From DAOPXV01 sp035352535 (GTDB taxonomy: Bacteria; Muiribacteriota; UBA9980), in contig CAZJFS010000005.1 of NCBI GenBank assembly GCA_964545075.1, forward strand, positions 1-64,000: 64,000 nucleotides of DNA, read 5' to 3'. Below, one piece after another: positions 35,632 to 44,373 of this stretch (the first letter of the stretch is position 1; each line of letters opens with the position of its first letter). Both the position numbers and the translations under genes were made by a program. The notes under the pieces were generated by a model that saw only the letters and a program-made list of their open reading frames with translations, did not search any database and was not told the origin of the DNA.

Positions 35632-36969
35632 TTAATTTATAATGCCTATAAAAAAGTCGTTGACGTTATGTCCGGTATGGCCGGTTCGTATGAGGCCGCC
35701 GTATTTTTTAAAAAAATCATGGCTCGCGAAACTTGCGGCATAGTTGCTTATAATTTCCGGTCCGATTTTTAACGCGGTTCCGGCTTCAAGCACGGCTCCG
35801 GCGGAATCGGTGAAGCCGTCGGCGCCGTCGCTCGCGAATGCCGCTACCGATATTTTTCGCCAGTTTTCGATTCCCGATTCGCCGATCGCCTTCGCGCAGA
35901 GAAGAACGAAATGCTGGCATCGCCCGCCTTCCTTATTTCCGGTAACTTTGACGGGCGCCTCGCCTCCCGCGATGAAGCAGGTTTTATTCCTGGCAGTTGC
36001 GGCTAACTTTAAAAGGCTTTTCATGAAAGCTCCGGCCTCGGTTTCGACCGGACCTGTTAATCGCCGCTTTGAAATGATCATGTTATAACCGAGGCTGGAA
36101 AGCTCGAGGGAAAACGCTTTCAGCATTTTCGAATTGTCGCCGATCACGAAATATTTCGGACTTGCGGCCGTATTGACCTCGGCTGTTTTTTCGGATTCGA
36201 ATCCGGCTTTTTGTCTTAAATGCCGGACGACGTTTTTGGGGCACGGCGCCAATATATTATATTTTTTTAATATATCCAGCGCTTCAGAGGCGCTGTTGAT
36301 ATGCGGCCATGTCGGGCCGGAGGCGATATCGCCGGGCCCGCCGCCGATAACGTCGGATATCGCGAGCGTTATTATTGGCGCTTTCGTCAGCTTCAGAAGT
36401 TTTCCGCCCTTGACCTTCGATAGCGCCTTGCGCACAACGTTTACTTCGGCGACGCTCGCTCCTGAAGATAGAAGCAGACCGTTGGTTTTTATCAGTTCGG
36501 AAAGTTCGACCGCGCCGTCAGGTATTTCAAAAAAAGACGACCCGCCTCCCGAAACAAGGCATAGCACGGTATCGGATTCGCTCATTGAAAGATGGAAATC
36601 GACGAGTTTTTGCGAGGCGATAATGGTCCGGCAGTTCGGCAGCGGATGCGACGAAGCGAGGATACTGATGCCGTGCGGTAATTTTTTATCATCGTAGCTT
36701 AGAAGCAAACCTTTTTCGATCGCGTCGCCGAAGATTTCCGACACGCCCTTCGCCATCGCTTCGGCGCATTTTCCAAACCCGGAAATGAAAAGTTTCCCTT
36801 CGCCGAGACTGAATTTTCTTGCGCCGATCGCAATAGAGCGGCTCTTATCTCTGAATGAAACCGACCGTTTGATCCATTCGGCCGCGGATTCTGCATTAAC
36901 GGCGCGATTTATCGCGGAAATCAATTCCGCGTGTATAATTTCATTATCCATGGTCTGAAATGATAACAT
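35632..36969 (-). CDS. Glycerate 2-kinase, MOFRL/DUF4147 family
   Basis: A 445-residue glycerate kinase of the type that makes 2-phosphoglycerate, with the DUF4147 N-terminal domain (GFGKCAEAMAKGV; ASSHPLPN; LVSGGGSSFFEIP; ASVAEVNVVRKALSKVKGG; SDVIGGGPGDIASGPT) and the C-terminal MOFRL domain (FIAGGEAPVKVTGNKEGGRCQHFVL; AAFASDGADGFTDSAGAV; TGHTGHNVNDFFIG). The MOFRL-type signature is intact. The link to glyoxylate, serine or tartronate breakdown cannot be shown here. ATG at 36969 or 36951 are both possible; neither has a good ribosome site. Confidence 0.93.
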   Translation of the reverse strand: MLSFQTMDNEIIHAELISAINRAVNAESAAEWIKRSVSFRDKSRSIAIGARKFSLGEGKLFISGFGKCAEAMAKGVSEIFGDAIEKGLLLSYDDKKLPHGISILASSHPLPNCRTIIASQKLVDFHLSMSESDTVLCLVSGGGSSFFEIPDGAVELSELIKTNGLLLSSGASVAEVNVVRKALSKVKGGKLLKLTKAPIITLAISDVIGGGPGDIASGPTWPHINSASEALDILKKYNILAPCPKNVVRHLRQKAGFESEKTAEVNTAASPKYFVIGDNSKMLKAFSLELSSLGYNMIISKRRLTGPVETEAGAFMKSLLKLAATARNKTCFIAGGEAPVKVTGNKEGGRCQHFVLLCAKAIGESGIENWRKISVAAFASDGADGFTDSAGAVLEAGTALKIGPEIISNYAASFASHDFFKKYGGLIRTGHTGHNVNDFFIGIIN

Positions 36970-37019
36970 ATGGCTCGGTTATTTTCAATGCCGGCCTTAA
37001 AAATAGTTGAATAAGTATG

Positions 37020-37048
37020 TTGAAATATGAAAAAACTTATGATATAAT
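37020..37048 (+). promoter_or_regulatory. Promoter of the EF-G-like gene
   Basis: TTGAAA (37020-37025), 17-base spacer, TATAAT (37043-37048); AAGGGGG lies just ahead of the ATG at 37094. Confidence 0.75.
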
Positions 37049-37093
37049 AAGCGCAATAGTTTTTGTACCATCAAAAAATTAAGGGGGATACAC

Positions 37094-39184
37094 ATGAAGG
37101 TATTTCAAACTGACAAAGTAAGGAATTTATGCACACTGGGCCATTCAGGCTCGGGCAAAACCTGCCTCACGGAAGCTATGCTTTTTACGACCAGTACGAT
37201 AACAAGGCTCGGCCAGTCTGATAATGGAACGCTTACATGCGATTTTGATGACAGCGAAATAAAAAGAAAATCGTCTATTTCAATGGCAATGGCTCCTTTC
37301 GAATACAAAGACCACAAAATAAATATGCTCGATACTCCGGGCTATGACGAATATATCGGTGAGGTTTTAAAGACGATGCGCGCCGCTGACGCCGCCGTTA
37401 TTACCCTTGCCGCGGATTCAGGCGTCGAAGTCGGCACCGAAAAAGCTTTCGATTATGTCGAGAACGCCAAGCTCCCAAGAATATTTTTTATAAATAAAAT
37501 GGACAAGGAAAATGCTGATTACGACAAAGTTTTCAACGATATAAAGGCGAAACTTACCCTTAAGATACTCGCCGTTACTATCCCGATCGGAAAAGCCGCC
37601 GGATTTAAAGGCGTAGTTGATATTATAAAAATGAAGGCATTCATGTTCTCGGGCGACGGAAAAACAATGAAGGAAGAAGCGATCCCGGCCGATATGGACG
37701 GCGCGGCTAAAAAATACCGTGAGATCATGCTTGAAGCGGCCGCCGAAGCGGATGACGAACTCGGCATGAAATATCTCGAGGGCGCGGAAATATCCGATGC
37801 CGAAGTTCAGAAAGCTCTCTCTACGGGTATCCGCGAAGGTAAAGTATTTCCGGTTCTCGCCGGATGCGCCACGACCAACTTTGGCATCCAGCCTCTTCTT
37901 GATTTCATCATAGGCTATATGCCCAATCCAGCGCAGCGCCCCACGCTCGAATGCAAAAATATAAAAACGGATGCCGTTGAAACGCGTTCATTTAAAGATT
38001 CCGAACATCTTTCGATCTTCGTATTCAAAGTGTTCAGCGAACCCGGCCTCGGCGAATTATATTACACCAAAGTTATGTCCGGCGTTCTTAAATCCGGCAT
38101 AGACCTTATAAATACCCATTCCGAACAATCCGAACGCATAGGCACGCTCTATACTCTTCGCGGCAAGAATCGTGAAGACGTGGCCGAACTTCATTCAGGC
38201 GATATCGGCGTCATAGTTAAGCTTAAGGCCACCAAGACTTCCGATACACTGGCTGATTCCGCTTCCAGGGTAGCTTTTGAAAGAATATCATTTCCCGAAC
38301 CTCTGTACAGCCTCGCGATAGTTCCTAAAACCAAGGATGATTCGCAGAAGATGTCGACGTCGCTTTCAAAGATCGCGGATGAAGATCCTACGTTCAAAGT
38401 TCCGCCTCCGAACGAATTCGGCCAGACCATCATTTCAGGCATGGGCGAAATACACGTTGAAATGGTGCTCGATAAAATACGCAGAAAATTTAATGTCGGT
38501 TGCGATATTCAGCCCATCAGAATAGCTTATCGCGAAACGATAAGAAAGACCTCCAAAGCCCAGGGCAAGTTCAAAAGACAGTCGGGCGGCCGCGGCCAGT
38601 TCGGCGATTGCCATCTTGAGCTTAAACCGAACGTCGGAAAAGGCTTCGAATTCCTTGATAAAATCGTCGGCGGTTCCGTGCCAAAACAGTTTATCGGGCC
38701 CGTTGAAAAAGGCGTCGTCGGTAAAATGGTCGAAGGCGTTATCGCCGGTTATCCCGTTATCGACGTATCGGTAACCATTTATGACGGATCGTATCACGAT
38801 GTCGATTCATCGGCTCAGGCATTTGAAATTGCAGGCTCAATGGGTTTCAAGAACGCTTTCGTTGAAGCCGCCCCATATATTCTCGAACCGATATATATGA
38901 TCGAAGTCGTCGTTCCCGACGAATACATGGGCGCCATCATGGGCGATCTCAACTCACGCCGTGGAAAGATCATGGGTATGGAAGCCAGCGGCAAGAAACA
39001 GGAGATCAAAGCTCAGGTGCCGTACTCGGAGCTTATAACATACGTTACGAACCTGCGTTCGCTCACTCAGGGCCGCGGTATGTTCAAAATGACATTCGAT
39101 CATTATGAACAGGCTCCTGAAAACGTATCGCAGAATCTTATCACCGAATACGAAAAAGCTAGAGAAGCCGGCGCTTCCAAATAA
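37094..39184 (+). CDS. Elongation factor G-like translational GTPase (EF-G 2 type)
   Basis: A 696-residue translational GTPase. Motifs G1 GHSGSGKT, G2-region FDDSEIKRKSSISMA, G3 DTPGY, G4 NKMD and the domain IV/V pattern RQSGGRGQFGDCHLELKP, VPKQFIGPVEKGV and PVIDVSVTIYDGSYHDVDSS are all present. The SGSGKT form and the ITRLG stretch after it characterise the divergent EF-G paralogue (FusA2-like) rather than the housekeeping factor in the str operon. Monocistronic with its own promoter and terminator. Family members may serve translocation or ribosome recycling under special conditions; which applies is not visible. Confidence 0.88.
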   Translation: MKVFQTDKVRNLCTLGHSGSGKTCLTEAMLFTTSTITRLGQSDNGTLTCDFDDSEIKRKSSISMAMAPFEYKDHKINMLDTPGYDEYIGEVLKTMRAADAAVITLAADSGVEVGTEKAFDYVENAKLPRIFFINKMDKENADYDKVFNDIKAKLTLKILAVTIPIGKAAGFKGVVDIIKMKAFMFSGDGKTMKEEAIPADMDGAAKKYREIMLEAAAEADDELGMKYLEGAEISDAEVQKALSTGIREGKVFPVLAGCATTNFGIQPLLDFIIGYMPNPAQRPTLECKNIKTDAVETRSFKDSEHLSIFVFKVFSEPGLGELYYTKVMSGVLKSGIDLINTHSEQSERIGTLYTLRGKNREDVAELHSGDIGVIVKLKATKTSDTLADSASRVAFERISFPEPLYSLAIVPKTKDDSQKMSTSLSKIADEDPTFKVPPPNEFGQTIISGMGEIHVEMVLDKIRRKFNVGCDIQPIRIAYRETIRKTSKAQGKFKRQSGGRGQFGDCHLELKPNVGKGFEFLDKIVGGSVPKQFIGPVEKGVVGKMVEGVIAGYPVIDVSVTIYDGSYHDVDSSAQAFEIAGSMGFKNAFVEAAPYILEPIYMIEVVVPDEYMGAIMGDLNSRRGKIMGMEASGKKQEIKAQVPYSELITYVTNLRSLTQGRGMFKMTFDHYEQAPENVSQNLITEYEKAREAGASK

Positions 39185-39212
39185 TTAAGCCATCGTAAGC
39201 AACTGAATAAAT

Positions 39213-39249
39213 AAAAAGGCGTTACCGTTAAAAGTAGCGCCTTTTTTTT
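39213..39249 (+). terminator. Intrinsic terminator after the EF-G-like gene
   Basis: AAAAAGGCGTTAC with GTAGCGCCTTTTT around CGTTAAAA, one wobble pair, then a T run. Confidence 0.85.
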
Positions 39250-39487
39250 ATTTATTCGTTTTTATGCGAAAAGTATTTTTTATGAATAAAAAGCCCGCCC
39301 TGAAATCAGAAAAATCCATAAAACCGCATTAAAAATCTTTGACGCCCCGTTTAAAGGATATCTCGTAATATGGCGGTCATGACGGTGAATATAGAATAGC
39401 CGGAGTTTCCGATGGGCGCGTTCACGCGAACGCCATTATCGCGAAACCAGGTTATCGAATTTTCGGCGCGGTAAGAAGGAGGACCGT
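39250..39487. other. Non-coding stretch after the terminator
   Basis: With the terminator this makes a 303-base region free of a supported gene. It holds a small hairpin GCGTTC-ACGC-GAACGC (39418-39433). On the minus strand a 54-codon stop-to-stop frame ends at 39351; its translation looks protein-like (residues such as ENSITWFRDNGVRVNA) but has no start codon at its head, so it could be a gene remnant. Confidence 0.4.
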
Positions 39488-40879
39488 TTATTTTTCCTTG
39501 GGAAATATTCTTTCCAGCTCTTTTTTATGATATTGCTTCATTTCATCATAACTCGACATTCCATCGAGGAAATTGCGTTTCATCGGAAAATAGCGTGGAT
39601 TGAAATGCGTCATATAAATATGAAAGACCATCGTGCCGATAAAAGCGAGGATGGCTTCGAATCCATGGATGGCTCTGGCGATATCGATCGCGATAATCGG
39701 CGTGAAAGGCAATATCGCCTCATGATACCACATGATGGAACCGGTCGCTATCATAAGAGTGCATCCCCAGCAAGCGGCAAAATAGTCGAATTTTTCAAGG
39801 TATGTGTATCTGTCGAAGTTAAAATTCCCTGGCCGGCCCCGAAATAGCGATATCCAGTCTTCGATGCCGTCGTAAAGATCGTCCGGATTTGGTATAAAGT
39901 GTTTTATTTCAAAGCGGCCGTTGCGCGTGAAAACGATAAAAAGAATATGCCATGCGCAGAATATTATCAGGCCGGATGCGGCGATTTTATGAATTATGAC
40001 GTTCGCCGGAAAGCTTATAAGATTTTTAAAGTAGAATTCTGAAATGAAAAAATTGCTGAACATCTGCGCCAGGCCGGTTATGGAAAGAGTTATGGAGGAA
40101 GTCAGCAGCAGAATATGCTGGCATCTAAAATTTTTGCTCCATCGGAGGAATTTGACTTTATGCCGTAAATGCTTTGGAATGGTTTTGTCGTATTCGGGGA
40201 ATTTTTCCGGCCGCATCGTATCGACGATCATTTCCTGATCCGGGCCCGCCTCCTCTCGTTCTGACGTTTCCGGCGTTATCGTTTCGGTTTTTTTATTTTT
40301 TCTTTCGAATCTTTTGGCATTATACCATCTGTTGACGTCCAGAACTATATAAAACATGAACATTATGGACGTCAATATGATAGCGGCTATGAAGAAGCGC
40401 GCTACCCACATTGTTATCCAACGCCCGCGTTTTTTTTCGAGGTTTTTATGATGAAAGACTGTTTTCCATTCCGTGAACCCGGCGTTATGATGTTTTTCGC
40501 CGGGTTTATGATCGTCATATACGTGACATGGCAGGCAATCTATTTTTTTTATTTCTTCCGGTTTGTGAGGAAAACCGGTAATGGCCTTATGACACTCAAC
40601 GCATTTAAGCTTGCCGCCATGGACGGGATTGGCCAGAGTGCTTTTATCTATACAAACGCCCTTCGGTTCGGCTGATCCGCCGCCTGCCTTGAGGTTGGTA
40701 TTGCCATGGCACGAAACGCATTGCGGCGCCTCTTGATTTTGATCCGCCGCGGTGGCATAACTTGGAAGCGTGACCGCCGATATGTAAACGCAGGTAGCTA
40801 ATATCGCTAATATTGAATATTTTCCACTCTTGAAAATGTATCCCGGATCGTAAGTAAAAGTCTGTTTCATTTCATCCAA
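39488..40879 (-). CDS. Membrane cytochrome: three c-type haem motifs fused to cytochrome b core
   Basis: A 463-residue membrane protein. After an N-terminal signal/anchor (about 21-44), a periplasmic part holds three CxxCH haem-attachment motifs (CVSCH 54-58, CVECH 93-97, CLPCH 115-119) plus further histidines for axial ligands. A transmembrane helix at about 157-182 and a charged linker lead to a four-helix b-type part with His in helices (LRWSKNFRCQHILL; VIIHKIAASGLIIFCAWHILF; ARAIHGFEAILAFIGTMVFHIYMTHFNP), similar to formate-dehydrogenase-gamma/Ni-Fe-hydrogenase cytochrome b. It should pass electrons between quinone and periplasmic partners. The ATG overlaps the ahbC end by 13 bases, so haem synthesis and this client are coupled. 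Confidence 0.85.
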   Translation of the reverse strand: MDEMKQTFTYDPGYIFKSGKYSILAILATCVYISAVTLPSYATAADQNQEAPQCVSCHGNTNLKAGGGSAEPKGVCIDKSTLANPVHGGKLKCVECHKAITGFPHKPEEIKKIDCLPCHVYDDHKPGEKHHNAGFTEWKTVFHHKNLEKKRGRWITMWVARFFIAAIILTSIMFMFYIVLDVNRWYNAKRFERKNKKTETITPETSEREEAGPDQEMIVDTMRPEKFPEYDKTIPKHLRHKVKFLRWSKNFRCQHILLLTSSITLSITGLAQMFSNFFISEFYFKNLISFPANVIIHKIAASGLIIFCAWHILFIVFTRNGRFEIKHFIPNPDDLYDGIEDWISLFRGRPGNFNFDRYTYLEKFDYFAACWGCTLMIATGSIMWYHEAILPFTPIIAIDIARAIHGFEAILAFIGTMVFHIYMTHFNPRYFPMKRNFLDGMSSYDEMKQYHKKELERIFPKEK

Positions 40880-42111
40880 TCGTATTCATACAACTGATTA
40901 TCGGCTTTCAATTTTTTTAACGTATCTGAAGTCATTCCGATCTCGGCGTCGGACAGGTAGCAGGCCGGGTCCGGGGCCCAGGTATCGTTAAAGATCGCTT
41001 CCGCTCTGACCCTGAAATTACCGTTACAAATATTCAAATATTTGCATATTTTACAGCGGCCCTTGAGGTGCGGCTTTCTATTTTTAAGCCTTCCCATTAG
41101 TTCGTCGGATAAGTCGGGCCATATTTTAGAAAACGGCCTTTTTCGGATATTGCCGAATGAATAATGGCGCCAGAACTGGTCGGCATGAACTTCGCCGTGC
41201 TGGTCGACGCAGGAGATGGCTATGCCGGAGTTATTTCCGCCGTTATATTGCAGAAGCGTGAGTATTTCGGCCGCTCTTTCCGGATTTCTTTCAAGCATTT
41301 TCAGATAAAGCAAGACGCCGTCAACATGGTTATCGACTGTCAGCACTTCGATCGCATGGCCTTCATCATAAAGTTTTTGAGTCCGTTCAAATATGTATTC
41401 TACGGTTTTCCTGGATTGTGGCAGAGGCACTTCCTCGCTTAAAAGATCGGTTCCGCGTCCGGCGTAAACCAGATGATAAAAGCATACTCTTGGAATGCTT
41501 CGGTCTTTAAGCGTATCGAAAATAAAGGGAATTTCTTTATAGTTGCTTTTATTTATCGTGAAGCGCAGGCCGACTTTGATGCCTTTATCCATGCAATTTT
41601 CAATTCCCGCCATAGCCATATCGAAAGCCCCTGGAACGCCGCGGAAGCGATCGTTGGTTTCAGCTATTCCGTCGAGCGAAATTCCGACGTAAGAAAAGCC
41701 GGCATCTTTTATTTTTTGGGCAGCATCTTCGTTTATAAGAGTTCCGTTGGTTGAGATCACCGCGCGTATATTCTTCGAGCGGGCGTAATCGCCGAGTTCG
41801 AAAAGGTCTTTTCTCATGAGCGGCTCGCCGCCGGAAAAAAGAAGCGTAGGAACGCCGAATCCGGCCAGATCGTCTATCATGGCCCTTGCTTCCGCTGTTG
41901 AAAGCTCGTCTTTGGCCGGTTCACATTTGGCGTTAGCGTAGCAATGAACGCAGAAAAGGTTGCATTCCGACGTTGAGTTCCATACCACGATGGGTTTTTT
42001 GTCCTTTGAAAATTGCAGCATATTCGACGGCAGCTTTGCTGAATGCCTTCCGTATCTCTGGACGTCGTGCGGAGAAACGAGACCGCATAGTAATTTGGAT
42101 ACGCCTATCAT
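40867..42111 (-). CDS. ahbC: AhbC, 12,18-didecarboxysiroheme deacetylase (radical SAM)
   Basis: A 414-residue radical SAM enzyme with CNLFCVHC (C50, C54, C57) and the lead-in LPSNMLQFSKDKKPIVVWNST that is peculiar to AhbC/NirJ-type tetrapyrrole enzymes. A C-terminal Cys group (CKICKYLNICNG) for an auxiliary cluster is present. AhbC removes the acetate side chains of didecarboxysiroheme to make iron-coproporphyrin III in the siroheme-dependent haem route. The opposite-strand operon at 42311 supplies AhbA, AhbB and AhbD, which fixes the role better than similarity alone (NirJ of haem d1 is the alternative). It has its own TATAAT promoter at 42145-42150. Confidence 0.9.
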   Translation of the reverse strand: MIGVSKLLCGLVSPHDVQRYGRHSAKLPSNMLQFSKDKKPIVVWNSTSECNLFCVHCYANAKCEPAKDELSTAEARAMIDDLAGFGVPTLLFSGGEPLMRKDLFELGDYARSKNIRAVISTNGTLINEDAAQKIKDAGFSYVGISLDGIAETNDRFRGVPGAFDMAMAGIENCMDKGIKVGLRFTINKSNYKEIPFIFDTLKDRSIPRVCFYHLVYAGRGTDLLSEEVPLPQSRKTVEYIFERTQKLYDEGHAIEVLTVDNHVDGVLLYLKMLERNPERAAEILTLLQYNGGNNSGIAISCVDQHGEVHADQFWRHYSFGNIRKRPFSKIWPDLSDELMGRLKNRKPHLKGRCKICKYLNICNGNFRVRAEAIFNDTWAPDPACYLSDAEIGMTSDTLKKLKADNQLYEYDWMK

Positions 42112-42144
42112 TTAAAATTCTGCCTTCCATGTTAAAGTGTGGAA

Positions 42145-42173
42145 ATTATAACAAAAATTCGATAATCTGTAAA
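42145..42173 (-). promoter_or_regulatory. Promoter of ahbC and the cytochrome gene
   Basis: On the minus strand TTTACA (complement of 42168-42173), 17-base spacer, TATAAT (complement of 42145-42150). It lies back to back with the ahbA promoter. Confidence 0.68.
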
Positions 42174-42207
42174 TATAAATATAAGCATGGCGTTGGATAA
42201 AAATGAA

Positions 42208-42236
42208 TTGACTTTAAATCATGTTCTTGATATTAT
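42208..42236 (+). promoter_or_regulatory. Promoter of the ahbA-hemA operon
   Basis: TTGACT (42208-42213), 17-base spacer, TATTAT (42231-42236). The two divergent promoters are 34 bases apart (edge to edge), so one regulator could control both halves of the haem locus. Confidence 0.68.
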
Positions 42237-42310
42237 TATAAAACAAAAGAAACTTAAGCGATTTTGTCGGGTTTTGAAAGTCGCGTTAAACCCTTTAAAA
42301 TGAGTGTCGT

Positions 42311-42775
42311 ATGGAAAAAGAACTGAACGAGTTGGAAAAAAAAATATTAAATCTTATTCAAAAAGATTTTCCCGTCAGCGCAAGGCCATTCGTTAAAATT
42401 GCCGAAAAATTAGGCGGCTTGAGCGAGGAATGCGTCATGGAGTCTCTTCGATCTCTCAATGAAAATGGTTATTTAAGACGCCTTGGACCGATATTTAATT
42501 CCGACCGTCTCGGCTACGTAAGTACGTTAGCCGCTATAGCGGTGAGCGGGGATGAAATTGAAAAAGCCGGTGAAATAATTAATTCTTATATGGAAGTTAC
42601 TCATAATTACCTGCGCTCCGATGAAAAATTTAATATGTGGTTTACTTTAACGGCTCATTCCGGAGACCGCCTTTTAAAAATAATCGATGAAATAAAAGAA
42701 AGGACGGGCGTGAGTGAAGTGCTCAATCTTCCGGTCGTAAAAAAATTTAAAATAAAAGTCGAATTTAACGTATGA
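42311..42775 (+). CDS. ahbA: AhbA, siroheme decarboxylase subunit
   Basis: A 154-residue AsnC/Lrp-type winged-helix protein recruited as an enzyme. The HTH part (LEKKILNLIQKDFPVSARPFVKIAEKLG) is followed by LRSLNENGYLRRLGPIFNSDRLGY, the family's RR-x-G-x-(I/V)-F/L motif, and TFTL-like ligand part at 100-145. With AhbB it removes the C12 and C18 carboxylates of siroheme to give 12,18-didecarboxysiroheme. Order ahbA-ahbB-ahbD, with ahbA and ahbB sharing a 4-base ATGA overlap, is what is expected. A purely regulatory Lrp protein is less likely in this company. Confidence 0.88.
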   Translation: MEKELNELEKKILNLIQKDFPVSARPFVKIAEKLGGLSEECVMESLRSLNENGYLRRLGPIFNSDRLGYVSTLAAIAVSGDEIEKAGEIINSYMEVTHNYLRSDEKFNMWFTLTAHSGDRLLKIIDEIKERTGVSEVLNLPVVKKFKIKVEFNV

Positions 42776-43263
42776 TTACATCTGAAAAATTGAAGAAATT
42801 AATAAATATGCTTTCGCGCGGGATTGAAGTAACCCGGAGCCCTTTTTTGAAGATGGCCGAAACACTCGGCGTTTCAGAAGAAGAGGTAGTGGAAGCGGTC
42901 CGCGTGATGATGGAAGAAAAAAAGATCCGCCGTTTCGCGGCAGTTCTGAAACAGTCAAAGATAGGATATTCGGCGAATGCGATGTGCGTTTTCAACATTT
43001 CGACCGAAAAAATCGAATTCGCAGGCGAATTCGCGTCTTCTTTAAAGGCGGTTAGTCATTGTTACGAAAGGGCGGGAACGCCTTCGTGGAATTATAATCT
43101 TTACGCTATGGTGCACGCTAAATCGAAGCCGGAATGTGAAAAAATCGCCGAAACTATAGCGGCCAAAACTTGCGCCCTCTCTTATAAGGTGCTCTTCAGC
43201 GTCCGGGAATTGAAAAAACAGAACGCGGTTTATTTCGGCGATAAAGAATTTAATGGAGTTTAA
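42772..43263 (+). CDS. ahbB: AhbB, siroheme decarboxylase subunit
   Basis: A 163-residue paralogue of AhbA. KKIRRFAAVLKQSKIGYSANAMCVF and VSHCYERAGTPSWNYNLYAMVHAKS are the AhbB-like blocks; in characterised siroheme decarboxylases the R-R-x-A region and the His of SHCYxR lie at the active site. It forms the heterodimer with AhbA. Start overlaps the ahbA stop by 4 bases, which suggests coupled translation and 1:1 supply. The next gene, ahbD, starts directly after its stop codon. Confidence 0.9.
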   Translation: MITSEKLKKLINMLSRGIEVTRSPFLKMAETLGVSEEEVVEAVRVMMEEKKIRRFAAVLKQSKIGYSANAMCVFNISTEKIEFAGEFASSLKAVSHCYERAGTPSWNYNLYAMVHAKSKPECEKIAETIAAKTCALSYKVLFSVRELKKQNAVYFGDKEFNGV

Positions 43264-44373
43264 ATGAACATTGGTGCATGTCAAAACGATAACGCGCCGT
43301 CTCATGGCGGTTTAAATACCGGCAAATGCCCGCGCCTTATAGCATGGGAACTCACTTCGGCGTGTAATTTAAAATGCGTTCATTGCAGGGCTTGCGCGCC
43401 GTCGGAGCGGCCCGCCGGCGAACTTTCACTTGACCAATGCCGCGTGTTTTTAAACGACGTGGCCGCTATGGAAGGCAAGCCGATATTGATTCTCACGGGC
43501 GGCGAGCCATTGATACATCCAGATTTTTTTAAGATACTCGAACACGCTTATTCGTTGAAGATGCATACCGTGCTTGCTACGAACGGGACCCTCATAAACG
43601 ATGATAACGCAGCGCGCATGTATTCGCTTGGCGTTTCCCGCGCGAGCGTGAGTATAGACGGGCATGACGCTTCCGGGCATGACGATTTCAGAAAGGTTTC
43701 CGGCGCTTTCGAGAGCGCGCTCAAAGGCGTAAAGACCATGCAAAAAGCCGGGATACAGATCCAGATGAATACGACCATAACAAGGCGCAATATATCCGAC
43801 ATAGAAAAAATATTCGAACTTGGCGTTTCACTGCGCGCGGTCGCTATACACATATTTCTTCTCGTTCCGACGGGAAGGGCCGCGAACATGATTGGCGACG
43901 AGATATCGCCCGGAGAATACGAAAGCGTTTTGAACTGGTTCTATGACAAGAAAAAAGATACGGCTGGCCGCATCAATTTAAAGGCGACATGCGCTCCTCA
44001 TTATTACAGGATAATGCGCCAGCGCGCGAAAGCCGACGGCGTCGCGGTCGATTTTCAAACTTTCGGGCCCGACGCGGTAAGCCGTGGCTGTCTCGCCGGA
44101 TGCGGGTTCGCGTTCGTATCGTCGACCGGCATAGTCCAGGGCTGCGGCTATATGCCGGTTCCGGCCGGAAATATCCGCGAAACGCCTTTTTCAACGATAT
44201 ACAAAGACTCGGAATTTTTCAACCGCCTGCGCGATCTTTCGAACCTTAAAGGAAAATGCGGCAAATGCGAATACCGGGCCGTTTGCGGAGGCTGTCGCGC
44301 CCGCGCCCTGGCGGCTTCAGGCGATTGTTTTGAAGAGGAGCCCTACTGCAACCATGTTCCCGCTAAAAAATAA
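43264..44373 (+). CDS. ahbD: AhbD, haem b synthase (radical SAM)
   Basis: A 369-residue radical SAM enzyme with CNLKCVHC (C34, C38, C41) after PRLIAWELTSA, the stretch typical of AhbD, and a C-terminal auxiliary Fe-S group CGKCEYRAVCGGCRARA. AhbD converts the two propionates of iron-coproporphyrin III to vinyl groups, finishing haem b. It starts immediately after the ahbB stop and overlaps the resB frame at its end. The closely related PqqE/SPASM proteins are excluded by the Ahb company. Confidence 0.92.
   Translation: MNIGACQNDNAPSHGGLNTGKCPRLIAWELTSACNLKCVHCRACAPSERPAGELSLDQCRVFLNDVAAMEGKPILILTGGEPLIHPDFFKILEHAYSLKMHTVLATNGTLINDDNAARMYSLGVSRASVSIDGHDASGHDDFRKVSGAFESALKGVKTMQKAGIQIQMNTTITRRNISDIEKIFELGVSLRAVAIHIFLLVPTGRAANMIGDEISPGEYESVLNWFYDKKKDTAGRINLKATCAPHYYRIMRQRAKADGVAVDFQTFGPDAVSRGCLAGCGFAFVSSTGIVQGCGYMPVPAGNIRETPFSTIYKDSEFFNRLRDLSNLKGKCGKCEYRAVCGGCRARALAASGDCFEEEPYCNHVPAKK

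Noticed and set aside
39351..39512. 54-codon protein-like frame on the minus strand after the cytochrome gene
   Set aside because: It has no usable start codon before its middle and no ribosome site; noted as a possible remnant only.
42311..43263. Pair of ordinary Lrp/AsnC transcription regulators
   Set aside because: They sit in one operon with ahbD and opposite ahbC and carry siroheme-decarboxylase blocks, so an enzyme role is much more likely.
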